From Streptomyces sp. R41 (GTDB lineage: Bacteria; Actinomycetota; Actinomycetes; Streptomycetales; Streptomycetaceae), in NCBI RefSeq assembly GCF_041053055.1, contig NZ_CP163443.1:5005001-5069000 (forward strand): a DNA stretch of 64,000 nucleotides, given 5' to 3'. The notes under the pieces were generated by a model. That model was not told the DNA's origin, searched no databases, and saw nothing but the letters and a program-made list of their open reading frames with translations. Both the position numbers and the translations under genes were made by a program. Positions 25,859 through 35,418 of the stretch are shown here, piece by piece. The number at the start of each line of letters is the position of its first letter. Within the stretch, counting starts at the first letter, position 1.

Positions 25859-26751
25859 CCGAGACCGCCATGGCGGCGGACGCGCTGGGCAAGCGGTTCG
25901 GGCGGCGCGGAGGATGGGCCCTGCGCGAGTGCACCTTCCGGCTCCCGGTGGGGCGCGTCTGCGCCGTCGTCGGACCCAACGGCGCGGGCAAGTCGACTCT
26001 GCTGGCCCACGCGGCCGCACTGCTCGCGCCCACCGAGGGCTCCCTGACGGTGCTCGGCACCCACCCGGCCGGCGCCCGCGAACGCATCGCGTACGTCGCG
26101 CAGAGCAAGCCGCTGTACCCGCAGCTCAGCGTCGCCGACACGCTGCTCCTGGGCCGGGAGCTCAACCCCGCCCGCTGGGACGCCTCCGTCGCCGAGCGGA
26201 TCGTGGCGGCCGGCGACCTCGACCCGAAGGCCAGGGTCCGCTCCCTCTCCGGCGGCCAGCGCACCCGTGTCGCGCTCGCCCTCGCACTCGGCAAGCGGCC
26301 CGAACTCCTGCTCCTGGACGAGCCGATGGCCGACCTCGACCCGCTCGCCCGCCACGAACTGATGGGCCTGCTGATGGCCGAGGCGGCGCAGTACGGCACC
26401 ACGGTCGTGATGTCCTCGCACGTGGTCGCCGAGCTGGAGGGCTCCTGCGACCACCTCCTGCTGATCGGCGGCGGCCGGGTGCGCCTCGCGGGCGACCTGG
26501 ACGACCTGCTGGCCGCGCACACCCTGACCACCGGCCCGGTCCGCGACCTGGACCCGCACACCGTCGTCGAATCCCGCACCACGGGGCGGCAGTTGACCGC
26601 GCTGATACGCCCCCGGGGGCCGCTCCCCACCGACGGCAGCGCCACCGCGCCCTCGCTCGAGGAACTGCTCCTCGCGCACCTGCGCAACCCCGACGCCCCC
26701 GCGCTGATCCTCGACCCCGCCCGCACCCCCGCCCAGGAGCCCACCGCATGA
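25855..26751 (+). CDS. ABC transporter ATP-binding protein
   Basis: A 298-residue ATPase with Walker A GPNGAGKST, signature LSGGQRTRVALALAL and Walker B LLLLDEPMADLD. The Q-loop lies in VAQSKPLYPQ. It is coupled by ATGA overlaps both to the GntR regulator upstream and to the permease downstream. It works with the two related permeases that follow, probably as one heterodimeric ABC-2 exporter under GntR control. The substrate is unknown; YtrA-type systems often respond to cell-wall antibiotics. Confidence 0.9.
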   Translation: MTETAMAADALGKRFGRRGGWALRECTFRLPVGRVCAVVGPNGAGKSTLLAHAAALLAPTEGSLTVLGTHPAGARERIAYVAQSKPLYPQLSVADTLLLGRELNPARWDASVAERIVAAGDLDPKARVRSLSGGQRTRVALALALGKRPELLLLDEPMADLDPLARHELMGLLMAEAAQYGTTVVMSSHVVAELEGSCDHLLLIGGGRVRLAGDLDDLLAAHTLTTGPVRDLDPHTVVESRTTGRQLTALIRPRGPLPTDGSATAPSLEELLLAHLRNPDAPALILDPARTPAQEPTA

Positions 26752-27752
26752 CCGCCCTCACCGTCTCCGGCACCCCGGCGGCGCCCACCCCTTTCGCCAC
26801 GGCACGCGCGATGCTGCGGCTGCACCGCCCCGCACTGTTCCTGTGGACGGGCATGGTCCTCGCCGCCCTGGCCTTGATGGTGTGGGGCTATGGATGGCTC
26901 GCGGAGCCGGCGGCCGCCGCGTACCAGCGCCTCAAGGCGTGCGACTACGCCTGCTCGTACGACCAGGACGCGTACGTCACTTACAAGGACGTCCTGCACT
27001 ACGCCTCGTACGTCGTGACCTTCCTGCCCCTCCTGGTCGCCGCATGGGCCGGCGCCACGCTGACCAGCCGCGAGCTGGAGAACGGCACGGCGCAGCTCGT
27101 CTGGACCCAGTCGCTCACGCCCGCCCGCTGGCTCGCCGCCAAGCTGCTCGCCCCGGCCGCCCTGCTCACGGCGGGCACCTCACTCCTGGTGCTGCTGCAC
27201 CACCTCCTTTGGGCCGAGGGCCGCCGCGCCGACGTCCTGGGCTGGAACGACATCCTGGTCTTCCAGGCCAACGGGCCGACCACCGCCGCCCTGACCCTGT
27301 TCGGGCTGGCCGCGGGCGCCCTCATCGGCCTGCTGCTGCGCCGTTCGCTGCCCGCGCTGGCCGTCACCGTCGCGGTCACAGCGGCCGTGGGCTTCGGCCT
27401 CAACTGGTTCCGCGGCTACTTCTGGCCCACCGTCACGGTGACCACCTCGCTCGAGGACGGCCCCTGGTTCGGAGGCCCGGTGGTCTCCTACGGCGCGGTC
27501 ACGTCCACCGGCGCCCACGTACCGGTCCCCGACTGCGCCCAGTACTGGAGCGGCGCCCTGGACTGCCGCGCCCAGCTCGACAAGCAGCACATCGTGCGCT
27601 TCTACAGCGACATGCACCCCTACTCCCACTACTGGCCCCTCCAGCTCACGGCGACCGCCGTCACCCTCGCCCTCACCGGCCTCGTGGTCCTCGTCGCCTT
27701 CCGTGTACTCGAGCGGCACACCGGCACCGTCGCGAAGGGAACCGCCGTATGA
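26748..27752 (+). CDS. ABC-2 permease subunit
   Basis: A 334-residue membrane protein with about six membrane segments. It contains the cytoplasmic sequence TSRELENGTAQLVWTQSLTP, a typical ABC-2 permease loop, and a large extracytoplasmic insert near 220-290 with Cys residues. The ATG at 26748 overlaps the ATPase stop. It is a paralogue of the next gene (shared ELExxTAxLxWTQSxTPxRW motif), so the two probably form a heterodimer. Longer frames in this interval are shadows. Confidence 0.88.
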   Translation: MTALTVSGTPAAPTPFATARAMLRLHRPALFLWTGMVLAALALMVWGYGWLAEPAAAAYQRLKACDYACSYDQDAYVTYKDVLHYASYVVTFLPLLVAAWAGATLTSRELENGTAQLVWTQSLTPARWLAAKLLAPAALLTAGTSLLVLLHHLLWAEGRRADVLGWNDILVFQANGPTTAALTLFGLAAGALIGLLLRRSLPALAVTVAVTAAVGFGLNWFRGYFWPTVTVTTSLEDGPWFGGPVVSYGAVTSTGAHVPVPDCAQYWSGALDCRAQLDKQHIVRFYSDMHPYSHYWPLQLTATAVTLALTGLVVLVAFRVLERHTGTVAKGTAV

Positions 27753-28756
27753 GCGCCCTCACCGCGAGAGGCACGGTCGCCGACGAGAACGACGGCGGCG
27801 CGTTCGGCGGCCTCCCCTGGACCGTCCTGCGCCTGCACCGCACGGCCCTGCTGCTCTGGGGTGCCGCACTGCTCGCCGCCGTGGGGGTCCTGATCTGGAT
27901 GCACGCCATCGGTGACGACGCCTCAGCGGGCCTCAGCGCCTGCGCCGAGCCGGCCACCGACAGCTTGCCGAGCTGCTCGGACGTCGGGGCGATCCACACC
28001 GACGACACGTACGCGATCGGCATCGGCGTCGTCGGCACCGCCCTGTCGTACCTGATGTTCCCGGTCGCCGCGTGGGCAGGCGCCGCGCTGATCGGGCGGG
28101 AGCTGGAGAGCAGGACCGCGGAACTGGCCTGGACCCAGTCCGTCACTCCGGTGCGCTGGCTCACCGCCAAGCTCGCCGTCCCGGCGGCCCTGCTCGCCAC
28201 CGGCACCAGCCTGATCGTCCTCCTCAACGTCTGGGCCCGCCGGGACGACAACCCGGACCTCGTCGGCGACTGGTACCACCCCGACGTCTTGGTCTCCACC
28301 GGCCCGGCCGCCGTCGCCTACGTCCTTGCCGGGCTCACCCTCGGCGCGCTCGCGGGCCTGGTCACCAGGAAGGCCCTGCCCGCGACGGGCGTGGCCTTCG
28401 CCGCCACGCTGGTCCTCTACAACGTGCTGGACCGGTACCGGACGAGCCTGTGGCCCGCCGACACGGTCACCGGACGGGCCGCGCTGCACCTCCCCCGCAG
28501 CTCCCAGGTGCTCGAACACGGCGCCGTCACCACCACCGGCAAGCACATCGGCAACAACCTGGCCTGCGTCGGCTTCGAGAACGCCACCGACATCAAGGAC
28601 TGCATGGCCCGCTCCGGCCTGGCCGACTTCTGGGCCACGCGCCACCCGGCATCGCATTTCTGGCCCCTCCAGCTCATGGAGACCGGCGTGCTCCTCGCCG
28701 TCGCGGCCCTCGCCACCGCCGCGGCGTTCCGGCTGCTGCGCCGCCGTACCCCTTAG
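27749..28756 (+). CDS. ABC-2 permease subunit, paralogue of the preceding gene
   Basis: A 335-residue membrane protein with the same topology and loop motif (GRELESRTAELAWTQSVTP) as the preceding permease. Extracytoplasmic inserts contain Cys residues (LPSCSDVG, LACVGFENATDIKDC). The ATG overlaps the previous stop (ATGA). It is the last gene of the GntR-ABC operon, and a hairpin terminator follows. Confidence 0.88.
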   Translation: MSALTARGTVADENDGGAFGGLPWTVLRLHRTALLLWGAALLAAVGVLIWMHAIGDDASAGLSACAEPATDSLPSCSDVGAIHTDDTYAIGIGVVGTALSYLMFPVAAWAGAALIGRELESRTAELAWTQSVTPVRWLTAKLAVPAALLATGTSLIVLLNVWARRDDNPDLVGDWYHPDVLVSTGPAAVAYVLAGLTLGALAGLVTRKALPATGVAFAATLVLYNVLDRYRTSLWPADTVTGRAALHLPRSSQVLEHGAVTTTGKHIGNNLACVGFENATDIKDCMARSGLADFWATRHPASHFWPLQLMETGVLLAVAALATAAAFRLLRRRTP

Positions 28757-28807
28757 AGCGGCTGTACGGCTGAGCAACGTACGCACCTCACGGGGGTGGG
28801 CGCGTAC

Positions 28808-28841
28808 GCGGCTCCCGGGCATGTAGACGTCCGGGAGCCGC
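28808..28841 (+). terminator. hairpin terminator of the GntR-ABC operon
   Basis: GCGGCTCCCGG (28808-28818) pairs with CCGGGAGCCGC (28831-28841) around a 12-base loop. The remaining 28842-29075 stretch is the ppk leader. One GGTCACCTG unit on the minus strand (28883-28891) resembles a PHO-box half site, which is weak evidence only. Confidence 0.65.
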
Positions 28842-29075
28842 CCCCCGCTATCCCGCACGTCATGTCGCCGTAACCATCGATTCAGGTGACCTTGCGACGC
28901 TCGACCAATGAAGCCCGCCGTGCCCGAGCCGTCGCCCCCACCGGAGAACGGGACCTCGCCGACGACGGGGAGTGAGCGTACGCCGGTGATGCGGAACGGG
29001 AACATCCGCCTCGCTCCGCTGCCTCTCGCCCTCTCCGACGCGCCGGTCTCGCCCCTGGCGCGGAAGAATGGGTCC

Positions 29076-31307
29076 ATGAACCAGCCAAGCGCCCAGGCAC
29101 CGGTACAGCACCCCCAGCCGTCCGTCGGCTCCATAGCCGCTCACCGCCCGCACACCGTGTCGGCGGCGGTCTCCGATCTCGAGCCCGACCTCGACGCCGA
29201 CCTCGACGCGTACGAGGACTCGGTGCAGGACGGCATCACCCTGCCCCAGGGCCGCTTCCTGGACCGGGAGCGCAGCTGGCTGGCGTTCAACGAGAGGGTG
29301 CTGGAGCTCGCGGAAGACCCGAACACGCCCCTCCTGGAGCGCGCCAACTTCCTGGCGATCTTCGCCAGCAACCTGGACGAGTTCTTCATGGTCCGGGTGG
29401 CGGGTCTGAAGCGCCGTATCGCGACCGGCGTGGCCACGAAGTCCGCCTCCGGGCTGCAGCCCCGCGAGGTCCTGGAGATGATCTGGGCCCGTTCGCGCGA
29501 GCTCATGGCCCGGCACGCGGCCTGCTACCAGGAGGACGTCGCCCCCGCGCTCGCGGAGGAGGGCATCCACCTGGTCCGCTGGAGCGAGCTGACCGAGAAG
29601 GAGCAGGCCCGCCTCTTCACGCTCTTCCGGCACCAGATCTTCCCGGTCCTGACCCCGCTGGCGGTCGACCCCGCGCACCCCTTCCCGTACATCTCCGGCC
29701 TGTCCCTGAACCTGGCCGTCGTCGTACGGAACCCGGTCAGCGGCCACCGCCACTTCGCGCGCGTCAAGGTCCCGCCGCTGCTCTCCCGCTTCCTGGAGGC
29801 CTCCCCGAACCGCTACGTCCCCATCGAGGACGTCATCGCGGCCCACCTGGAGGAGCTCTTCCCGGGCATGGAGGTGCTGGAGCACCACACCTTCCGCCTC
29901 ACCCGGAACGAGGACCTGGAGGTCGAGGAGGACGACGCCGAGAACCTGCTCCAGGCGCTGGAGAAGGAGCTCATGCGGCGCCGCTTCGGGCCGCCGGTGC
30001 GCCTGGAGGTCGAGGAGTCCATCGACCGGTACGTCCTCGATCTCCTCGTACGGGAGCTGAAGATCTCCGAGGCCGAGGTGTACCCGCTGCCGGGTCCCCT
30101 GGACCTCACCGGCCTCTTCGGCATCGGCGCCCTCGACCGGCCCGAGCTGAAGTACCCGAAGTTCATCGCGGGCACCCACCGCGACCTCGCGGAGGTCGAG
30201 TCGGCGTCGGCGCCGGACATCTTCGCCGCCCTGCGCGAGCGCGATGTCCTGCTGCACCACCCGTACGACTCCTTCTCCACCTCCGTGCAGGCCTTCCTGG
30301 AGCAGGCGGCGCTGGACCCCGACGTCCTGGCCATCAAGCAGACCCTGTACCGGACGTCCGGCGACTCGCCCATAGTCGACGCGCTCATCGACGCCGCCGA
30401 GTCCGGCAAGCAGGTCCTCGTCCTCGTCGAGATCAAGGCCCGCTTCGACGAGCAGGCCAACATCAAGTGGGCCCGCAAGCTGGAGGAGGCGGGCTGCCAT
30501 GTCGTGTACGGCCTGGTCGGCCTGAAGACCCACTGCAAGCTGTCGCTCGTCGTACGGCAGGAGGGCGACACCCTGCGCCGCTACTCCCACGTCGGCACGG
30601 GCAACTACCACCCGAAGACCGCCCGGCTGTACGAGGACCTCGGACTGCTCACCGCCGACCCGCAGGTCGGCGCGGACCTCTCCGACCTCTTCAACCGGCT
30701 CTCCGGCTACTCGCGCCGCGAGACCTACCGCCGTCTGCTCGTCGCCCCCAAGTCCCTGCGCGACGGGCTGATTTCGCGGATCAACAAGGAAGTCCAGCAC
30801 CACCTCGCCGGCCGCCCCGCGTTCGTCCGCATCAAGGTCAACTCGATGGTGGACGAGGCGATCATCGACGCGCTGTACCGCGCGTCGCAGGCCGGAGTGC
30901 CGGTCGACGTATGGGTGCGCGGCATCTGCGCGGTCCGGCCGGGCGTCACCGGCCTGTCCGAAAACATCCGGGTCCGCTCCGTCCTCGGCCGCTTCCTCGA
31001 ACACTCCCGGGTCTTCGGCTTCGGCAACGGAGGCGAGCCCGAGGTGTGGATCGGCAGCGCCGACATGATGCACCGCAACCTCGACCGGCGGATCGAGGCC
31101 CTGGTCAGAGTCACCGACCCGGCCCACCGGGCAGCCCTCAACCGGCTGTTGGAAACCGGCATGTCCGACACCACCTCCTCCTGGCACCTGGGCCCCGACG
31201 GCGAGTGGACGCGGCACGCGACCGACGCGGATGGCCAGCCCCTGCGGAACGTCCAGGAGATGCTTATAGACGCCCGGAGGCGCCGGCGTGGCACAGCAGC
31301 ACCTTGA
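29076..31307 (+). CDS. ppk: polyphosphate kinase 1
   Basis: A 743-residue enzyme that reversibly polymerises the ATP gamma-phosphate into polyphosphate. The N-terminal helical domain begins [20 protein letters not shown] and includes [20 protein letters not shown]. The autophosphorylated His505 lies in [17 protein letters not shown]. The paired phospholipase-D-like lobes are complete. I chose the ATG at 29076 ([12 protein letters not shown]), with a ggaag site, over 28908: the extra 56 residues have no homology I recognise. The gene overlaps the CHAD gene by 20 bases, and the pst operon follows, so it belongs to a phosphate-storage module. Confidence 0.95.
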   Translation: MNQPSAQAPVQHPQPSVGSIAAHRPHTVSAAVSDLEPDLDADLDAYEDSVQDGITLPQGRFLDRERSWLAFNERVLELAEDPNTPLLERANFLAIFASNLDEFFMVRVAGLKRRIATGVATKSASGLQPREVLEMIWARSRELMARHAACYQEDVAPALAEEGIHLVRWSELTEKEQARLFTLFRHQIFPVLTPLAVDPAHPFPYISGLSLNLAVVVRNPVSGHRHFARVKVPPLLSRFLEASPNRYVPIEDVIAAHLEELFPGMEVLEHHTFRLTRNEDLEVEEDDAENLLQALEKELMRRRFGPPVRLEVEESIDRYVLDLLVRELKISEAEVYPLPGPLDLTGLFGIGALDRPELKYPKFIAGTHRDLAEVESASAPDIFAALRERDVLLHHPYDSFSTSVQAFLEQAALDPDVLAIKQTLYRTSGDSPIVDALIDAAESGKQVLVLVEIKARFDEQANIKWARKLEEAGCHVVYGLVGLKTHCKLSLVVRQEGDTLRRYSHVGTGNYHPKTARLYEDLGLLTADPQVGADLSDLFNRLSGYSRRETYRRLLVAPKSLRDGLISRINKEVQHHLAGRPAFVRIKVNSMVDEAIIDALYRASQAGVPVDVWVRGICAVRPGVTGLSENIRVRSVLGRFLEHSRVFGFGNGGEPEVWIGSADMMHRNLDRRIEALVRVTDPAHRAALNRLLETGMSDTTSSWHLGPDGEWTRHATDADGQPLRNVQEMLIDARRRRRGTAAP

Positions 31308-32361
31308 TCCCCCCACCGACCCCACGGCTGGGCTCGTGTCCGGGGACGCCCTGGCAGACTATCTGCGGGCCCAGGCCACGGAGTTCCTCCGTTCGCTGCG
31401 CCAGCACCGGGAGACCGGCGGCGCGTCGAACGGCTCGGAGGAGTCCGTCGACGCGGCGCGGGCGCTGCGCCGCTCGGCCCGCCGCATCAGCGGCAGCCTC
31501 CACACCTTCCGGCCCCTGCTCGAACCCGACTGGTCGGAGGGCATGCGCCCCGAACTGGCCTGGCTGTCCGGCACGTTGGCCCGGGAACACGCGTACGCGG
31601 CACGCCTGGAACGGCTGTTGGGCGCGCTGAACCGCCTGTCGGGTTCGTCGTCGCTCCCGGCGCAGACCCCTTCCGCTGTGGGCAATCGTTCCGCTGGAGC
31701 GGAGCCCGGCACCCCCGGCCCACGCACCCAACCCGCGGGCAACCTGACCGTCGGCGCCGCGAAAGCAGGCGCCCTCCTGGACCGCCAGCTCACCCTGGCC
31801 CGCACCAGGGCCCACTCAGCGGCCCTGCAAGCGCTGGGCTCAAGCCGCTTCCACGCGGTCGCGGACAGCGTGGCGGTCCTGGCCAGCGAGGTCCCGCTGA
31901 CCCCCGCGGCCACCACCACCGACCTGCGCCCGCTGGCCGCCGCCGCACAGGACCGCCTGACCGACGCGATCGCCGCGCTGCCCCTGGTCACCGCGGGCCA
32001 CCCCTACAACGCGGAGGCCCTCGTCCACGGCCTCTCCGCCGACACCGCGCCCCAGCCGCAGGACGCACCCTGGCACCAGGTCCGCCTGCTGCTGCGGCTG
32101 CATCGCTACGCCCGCGAGGTCCTGTACGGCGAGGAGTGCCCCACCGACGTACGCCTCCTCGCCGCGGGCCAGGCCCTCAACCGCCACCGGGACGCGGCGG
32201 AGGCGGCCTCCGCCGCGGCGTCGGCGGCCCGCACCCCGCGCATCGCCCCGGCGACGGCCTACGCGCTCGGTGTGCTCCACGCCGACCAGCGGCACGAGGT
32301 GGAGGCGGCACGGTTCGCGTTCCAGCAGGCATGGCAGATGGAAGCGGTACGCACCCCCTGA
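31288..32361 (+). CDS. CHAD-domain protein, probable polyphosphate binder
   Basis: A 357-residue mostly helical protein starting at a GTG with a cggagg site inside the end of ppk. It has the conserved-histidine helical layout of CHAD domains: [21 protein letters not shown], a long helix around [19 protein letters not shown], and [14 protein letters not shown]. Many predicted surface Arg/Lys residues suit polyphosphate binding. CHAD proteins are known to bind polyphosphate and are often encoded next to ppk. A low-complexity linker (about 117-150) separates two halves. The function is inferred from family and context. Confidence 0.85.
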   Translation: MAQQHLDPPTDPTAGLVSGDALADYLRAQATEFLRSLRQHRETGGASNGSEESVDAARALRRSARRISGSLHTFRPLLEPDWSEGMRPELAWLSGTLAREHAYAARLERLLGALNRLSGSSSLPAQTPSAVGNRSAGAEPGTPGPRTQPAGNLTVGAAKAGALLDRQLTLARTRAHSAALQALGSSRFHAVADSVAVLASEVPLTPAATTTDLRPLAAAAQDRLTDAIAALPLVTAGHPYNAEALVHGLSADTAPQPQDAPWHQVRLLLRLHRYAREVLYGEECPTDVRLLAAGQALNRHRDAAEAASAAASAARTPRIAPATAYALGVLHADQRHEVEAARFAFQQAWQMEAVRTP

Positions 32362-32407
32362 GGGAGGGCCCATGGCGGACGACGAGGGAGGCCCCATGGC
32401 AGACGAC
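32360..32407 (+). repeat. 24-bp tandem duplication of a translation start site
   Basis: Two adjacent 24-base copies (32360-32383 and 32384-32407; 22 of 24 identical) each contain a GAGGGAGG ribosome site, a start codon and codons for MADD. The duplication is in frame. Confidence 0.85.
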
Positions 32408-32809
32408 ACCATCCAGGCGGCGGGCTGCGTCCTGTGGCGCCGCTCCCCGATCGACGGCGAGCTGCAGATCTGCCTCGTCCATCGACCGAAGTACGACGAC
32501 TGGTCGCACCCGAAGGGCAAGTTGAAACGGGGCGAGGACCCGCTCTCGGGCGCGCTGCGCGAGGTCGAGGAGGAGACGGGGTACACCGCCGTCCTGGGCG
32601 CTCCCCTGGCCACGCTCCGCTACCTCGTCGCCGGCCGCCCCAAGGAGGTCCGGTACTGGGCGGCCGAGGCGACGGACGGACACTTCACCCCGAACCGCGA
32701 GGTCGACCGCGTCCTGTGGCTCTCCCCCACCGAGGCCCGCGACCGCCTGACGATGCCCAGGGATCGCGATCTGGTCCAGGCTCTGCTCGCCGCGCTGCAC
32801 CTGACGTAG
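32372..32809 (+). CDS. NUDIX hydrolase (MutT-like)
   Basis: A 145-residue NUDIX enzyme. The full box G-x5-E-x7-RE-x2-EE-x-G is present from GKLKRGED through REVEEETG. The short region CLVHRPKYDDWSHPKGK precedes it, as in MutT/Ap4A-type enzymes. Either of two in-frame ATGs, at 32372 and 32396, can start translation, each with its own ribosome site because of a tandem duplication. Its position after ppk and the CHAD gene suggests a housecleaning role on (di)nucleoside polyphosphates or inositol/polyphosphates. The substrate is unknown. Confidence 0.9.
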   Translation: MADDEGGPMADDTIQAAGCVLWRRSPIDGELQICLVHRPKYDDWSHPKGKLKRGEDPLSGALREVEEETGYTAVLGAPLATLRYLVAGRPKEVRYWAAEATDGHFTPNREVDRVLWLSPTEARDRLTMPRDRDLVQALLAALHLT

Positions 32810-32855
32810 TGACGCGATGTAACCGCCGTACGAGTGCGCCGCCGCGTCCGGCGAC

Positions 32856-32884
32856 CCTGTGCGTATACGACGTCGACGCACAGG
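32856..32884. promoter_or_regulatory. inverted repeat downstream of the NUDIX gene
   Basis: CCTGTGCGT (32856-32864) pairs with ACGCACAGG (32876-32884); the spacer contains the palindrome CGACGTCG. It could be a terminator or a protein-binding site in the 367-base gap before pstS. Confidence 0.4.
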
Positions 32885-33003
32885 CTCCGAAACCTGTGCG
32901 ATTACGTCTGGTTGCCTAGAGTTATCAATGGGACCCGAGTTGCCGGAAACCACCCTGTGTCCTCGACGTAAGCGTTCCGTGACCTCACCGCACCGACCGC
33001 AGG

Positions 33004-33059
33004 GGTTCACCCCCCGTTCACTTACGGCCATCGGCGCCTTCACCTGTTCTGCCTAATTT
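33004..33059 (+). promoter_or_regulatory. PHO box and promoter of the pst operon
   Basis: Four 11-base direct-repeat units: GGTTCACCCCC (33004), CGTTCACTTAC (33015), a poorer third unit (33026) and CCTTCACCTGT (33037). The units match the Streptomyces PhoP-binding consensus around GTTCACC. A likely -10 element TAATTT lies at 33054-33059. This places pstS under PhoR-PhoP control. Confidence 0.82.
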
Positions 33060-33176
33060 CGGCCTTACCGATGCGGAGCGCGCCATGGATGTGGCCTCCG
33101 CATCACACCGAACGTCATGACACCGAACCTCGCACGCCGCCACCTCGACGGCGGCTCCTGGAAGGAACTCCCGAAA

Positions 33177-34310
33177 GTGAAGCTTCAGCGCAAGAACCGG
33201 CTTCGCGCCCTCTCGCTCGGTGCCGTCGCCGTCTCCGGCGCCCTGGCCCTCACGGCGTGCGGCTCGGACGACACCGGCAAGAGCAACGGTGGCGACAGCT
33301 CGGCCCCGGCCAGCAACAACAGCGCCATCAAGTGTGACGACGCCAAGGGCCAGCTGCAGGCCTCCGGCTCTTCCGCGCAGAAGAACGCGATCGACGCCTG
33401 GGTGAAGGCTTACACGGCGTCCTGCAAGAACGTGCAGATCAACTACAACCCGACGGGTTCGGGCGCCGGTATCACCGCGTTCACCCAGGGCCAGACCGCG
33501 TTCGCCGGTTCGGACTCGCCGCTGAAGCCCGAAGAGGCCACGGCCGCCAAGAAGACCTGCGGCGGCAACGCCGCCATCGACCTTCCGATGGTCGGCGGCC
33601 CGATCGCGATCGGCTACAACCTGGACGGCGTGGACAACCTCACGCTGGACGCCTCCACTCTCGCCAAGATCTTCGATGGCAAGATCACGAAGTGGAACGA
33701 CACCGCGATCGCGAAGCTGAACCCCGACGCGAAGCTCCCCAGCACCAAGATCCAGGCCTTCCACCGCTCGGACGAGTCCGGCACCACGGACAACTTCACC
33801 AAGTACCTGAAGGCCGTCGCCCCGTCCGACTGGAAGTACTCCGGCGGCAAGGCCTGGCAGGCCAAGGGCGGCCAGTCCGCGCAGGGCTCCTCCGGCCTCG
33901 CCCAGCAGGTCAAGCAGACCCCGGGTGCGATCTCGTACTTCGAGCTCTCCTACGCCGCTGACGGCATCAACACCGTCGACCTGAAGACGGACGCCGCGAC
34001 CCCGGTCAAGGCCACCGTCGAGAACGCCACCAAGGCCATCTCCACCGCCAAGGTCGCCGGCACGGGCAACGACCTGTCGCTGTCGCTGAACTACAAGCCG
34101 ACCGAGGAAGGCGCCTACCCGCTTACCCTGGTCACCTACGAGATCGTCTGCGAGAAGGGCAACAAGGCCGACACCCTGGCCGCCACCAAGTCCTTCCTCA
34201 CCTACATCGCGAGCGAGGACGGTCAGAAGCTGCTGACCGACGCCAAGTACGCCCCGATCCCCGACGAGATCATCTCCAAGGTCCGTACCACCATCTCGAG
34301 CCTGAGCTGA
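33177..34310 (+). CDS. pstS: phosphate-binding lipoprotein of the Pst transporter
   Basis: A 377-residue high-affinity phosphate-binding protein. The signal peptide (LGAVAVSGALALTACGS) ends in a lipobox. Phosphate-binding segments are visible: QASGSSAQKNAI, NPTGSGAGI, FAGSDSP and RSDESGTTDNF. I chose the GTG at 33177 (VKLQRKNRLRAL) because the aagga site and signal peptide follow normally. The frame upstream has no homology. It is the first gene of pstSCAB under the PHO box, and a strong hairpin follows. Confidence 0.96.
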   Translation: MKLQRKNRLRALSLGAVAVSGALALTACGSDDTGKSNGGDSSAPASNNSAIKCDDAKGQLQASGSSAQKNAIDAWVKAYTASCKNVQINYNPTGSGAGITAFTQGQTAFAGSDSPLKPEEATAAKKTCGGNAAIDLPMVGGPIAIGYNLDGVDNLTLDASTLAKIFDGKITKWNDTAIAKLNPDAKLPSTKIQAFHRSDESGTTDNFTKYLKAVAPSDWKYSGGKAWQAKGGQSAQGSSGLAQQVKQTPGAISYFELSYAADGINTVDLKTDAATPVKATVENATKAISTAKVAGTGNDLSLSLNYKPTEEGAYPLTLVTYEIVCEKGNKADTLAATKSFLTYIASEDGQKLLTDAKYAPIPDEIISKVRTTISSLS

Positions 34311-34317
34311 CCTGAGT

Positions 34318-34348
34318 GTGCGGCCCGCCTCGCCGAGGCGGGCCGCAC
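34318..34348 (+). terminator. pstS-pstC intergenic hairpin
   Basis: A perfect 15-bp inverted repeat (34318-34332 with 34334-34348) begins 8 bases after the pstS stop. It probably attenuates transcription or stabilises the pstS mRNA, so that PstS is made in excess over the membrane components. Confidence 0.8.
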
Positions 34349-34410
34349 CGTCCGGTGCACCGCCGCCTGGAGCCGCCATCCACTACGGCTCCGCAGACCG
34401 GAGAATCCTG

Positions 34411-35418
34411 ATGGACATATCAACACAGAACACTGAAGCCCCTCCCCCCACCCCACAGCCTTCCGTGGCCGAGCTGAAGCGCGCGGCCCGCGGCGCCACC
34501 CGCCCCGGAGACCGGATCTTCCTCGGTCTCTCGCGCGGGTCCGGCATTTTCCTCCTGGTGATCATGGCCGCCATCGCGGCCTTCCTCACCTACCGCGCCG
34601 CCAACGCGATCAGCAAGGACCACACCAACTTCCTGACCACGTTCGAGTGGAACACCAACCTCGAACCGGCGTCCTTCGGCATCGCGGTCCTGGCCTTCGG
34701 CACGGTGGTCTCCGCGATCATCGCCATGGCCCTCGCGGTCCCGGTCGCGGTCGGCATCGCCCTGTTCATCACGCACTACGCGCCGCGCAAGCTCGGCGGC
34801 ACCATCGCGTACGTGATCGACCTGCTCGCCGCTGTCCCGTCCATCGTGTACGGCCTCTGGGGCGCCCTCGTCCTCGTACCGCACATGGACGGCCTCTTCG
34901 GCTGGCTCGACCACTACTTCGGCTGGACCGGCATCTTCGAGTGGCAGGGCGGCGCGCCCCGCTCGATGCTCACCGTCGGCATCCTGCTCGCGATCATGAT
35001 CCTGCCGATCATCACCAACGTGAGCCGTGAGGTCTTCCGCCAGGTCCCGCAGATGCACGAGGAGGCCGCGCTGGCCCTCGGCGCCACGCGCTGGGAGGTC
35101 ATCCGCATGTCGGTGCTGCCCTTCGGCCGTTCCGGCGTGATCTCCGCCTCGATGCTCGGCCTCGGCCGCGCGCTCGGCGAGACGATGGCCGTCGCCACGG
35201 TCCTCTCCCCGACCTTCGAGATCAACGCCAGCCTGCTCGACCCGGGCGGCGGCACCTTCGCCCAGAACATCGCGAGCAAGTTCAGCGAGGCCACCCCGCT
35301 CGGCCAGGACGCGCTGATCGCCTCCGGTCTCGTCCTGTTCGTCATCACCCTGCTGGTCAACGGCGCGGCGCGCATGATCATCAACCGCCGCAAGGAGTAC
35401 TCGGGGGCCAACGCATGA
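34411..35418 (+). CDS. pstC: phosphate ABC transporter permease PstC
   Basis: A 335-residue permease with six membrane segments and the EAA-type loop (EEAALALGATRWEVIRMSVLP) that contacts PstB. The ATG at 34411 has a ggaga site. A Pro-rich cytoplasmic N-terminus precedes the first membrane segment. It pairs with PstA; its stop overlaps the pstA start (ATGA). Confidence 0.95.
   Translation: MDISTQNTEAPPPTPQPSVAELKRAARGATRPGDRIFLGLSRGSGIFLLVIMAAIAAFLTYRAANAISKDHTNFLTTFEWNTNLEPASFGIAVLAFGTVVSAIIAMALAVPVAVGIALFITHYAPRKLGGTIAYVIDLLAAVPSIVYGLWGALVLVPHMDGLFGWLDHYFGWTGIFEWQGGAPRSMLTVGILLAIMILPIITNVSREVFRQVPQMHEEAALALGATRWEVIRMSVLPFGRSGVISASMLGLGRALGETMAVATVLSPTFEINASLLDPGGGTFAQNIASKFSEATPLGQDALIASGLVLFVITLLVNGAARMIINRRKEYSGANA

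Noticed and set aside
28860..31325. 821-codon frame on the minus strand opposite ppk
   Set aside because: Antisense shadow of a confidently identified gene; its composition (repeated Val/Gly/Glu/Asp/Arg) is typical of mirror frames in high-GC DNA.
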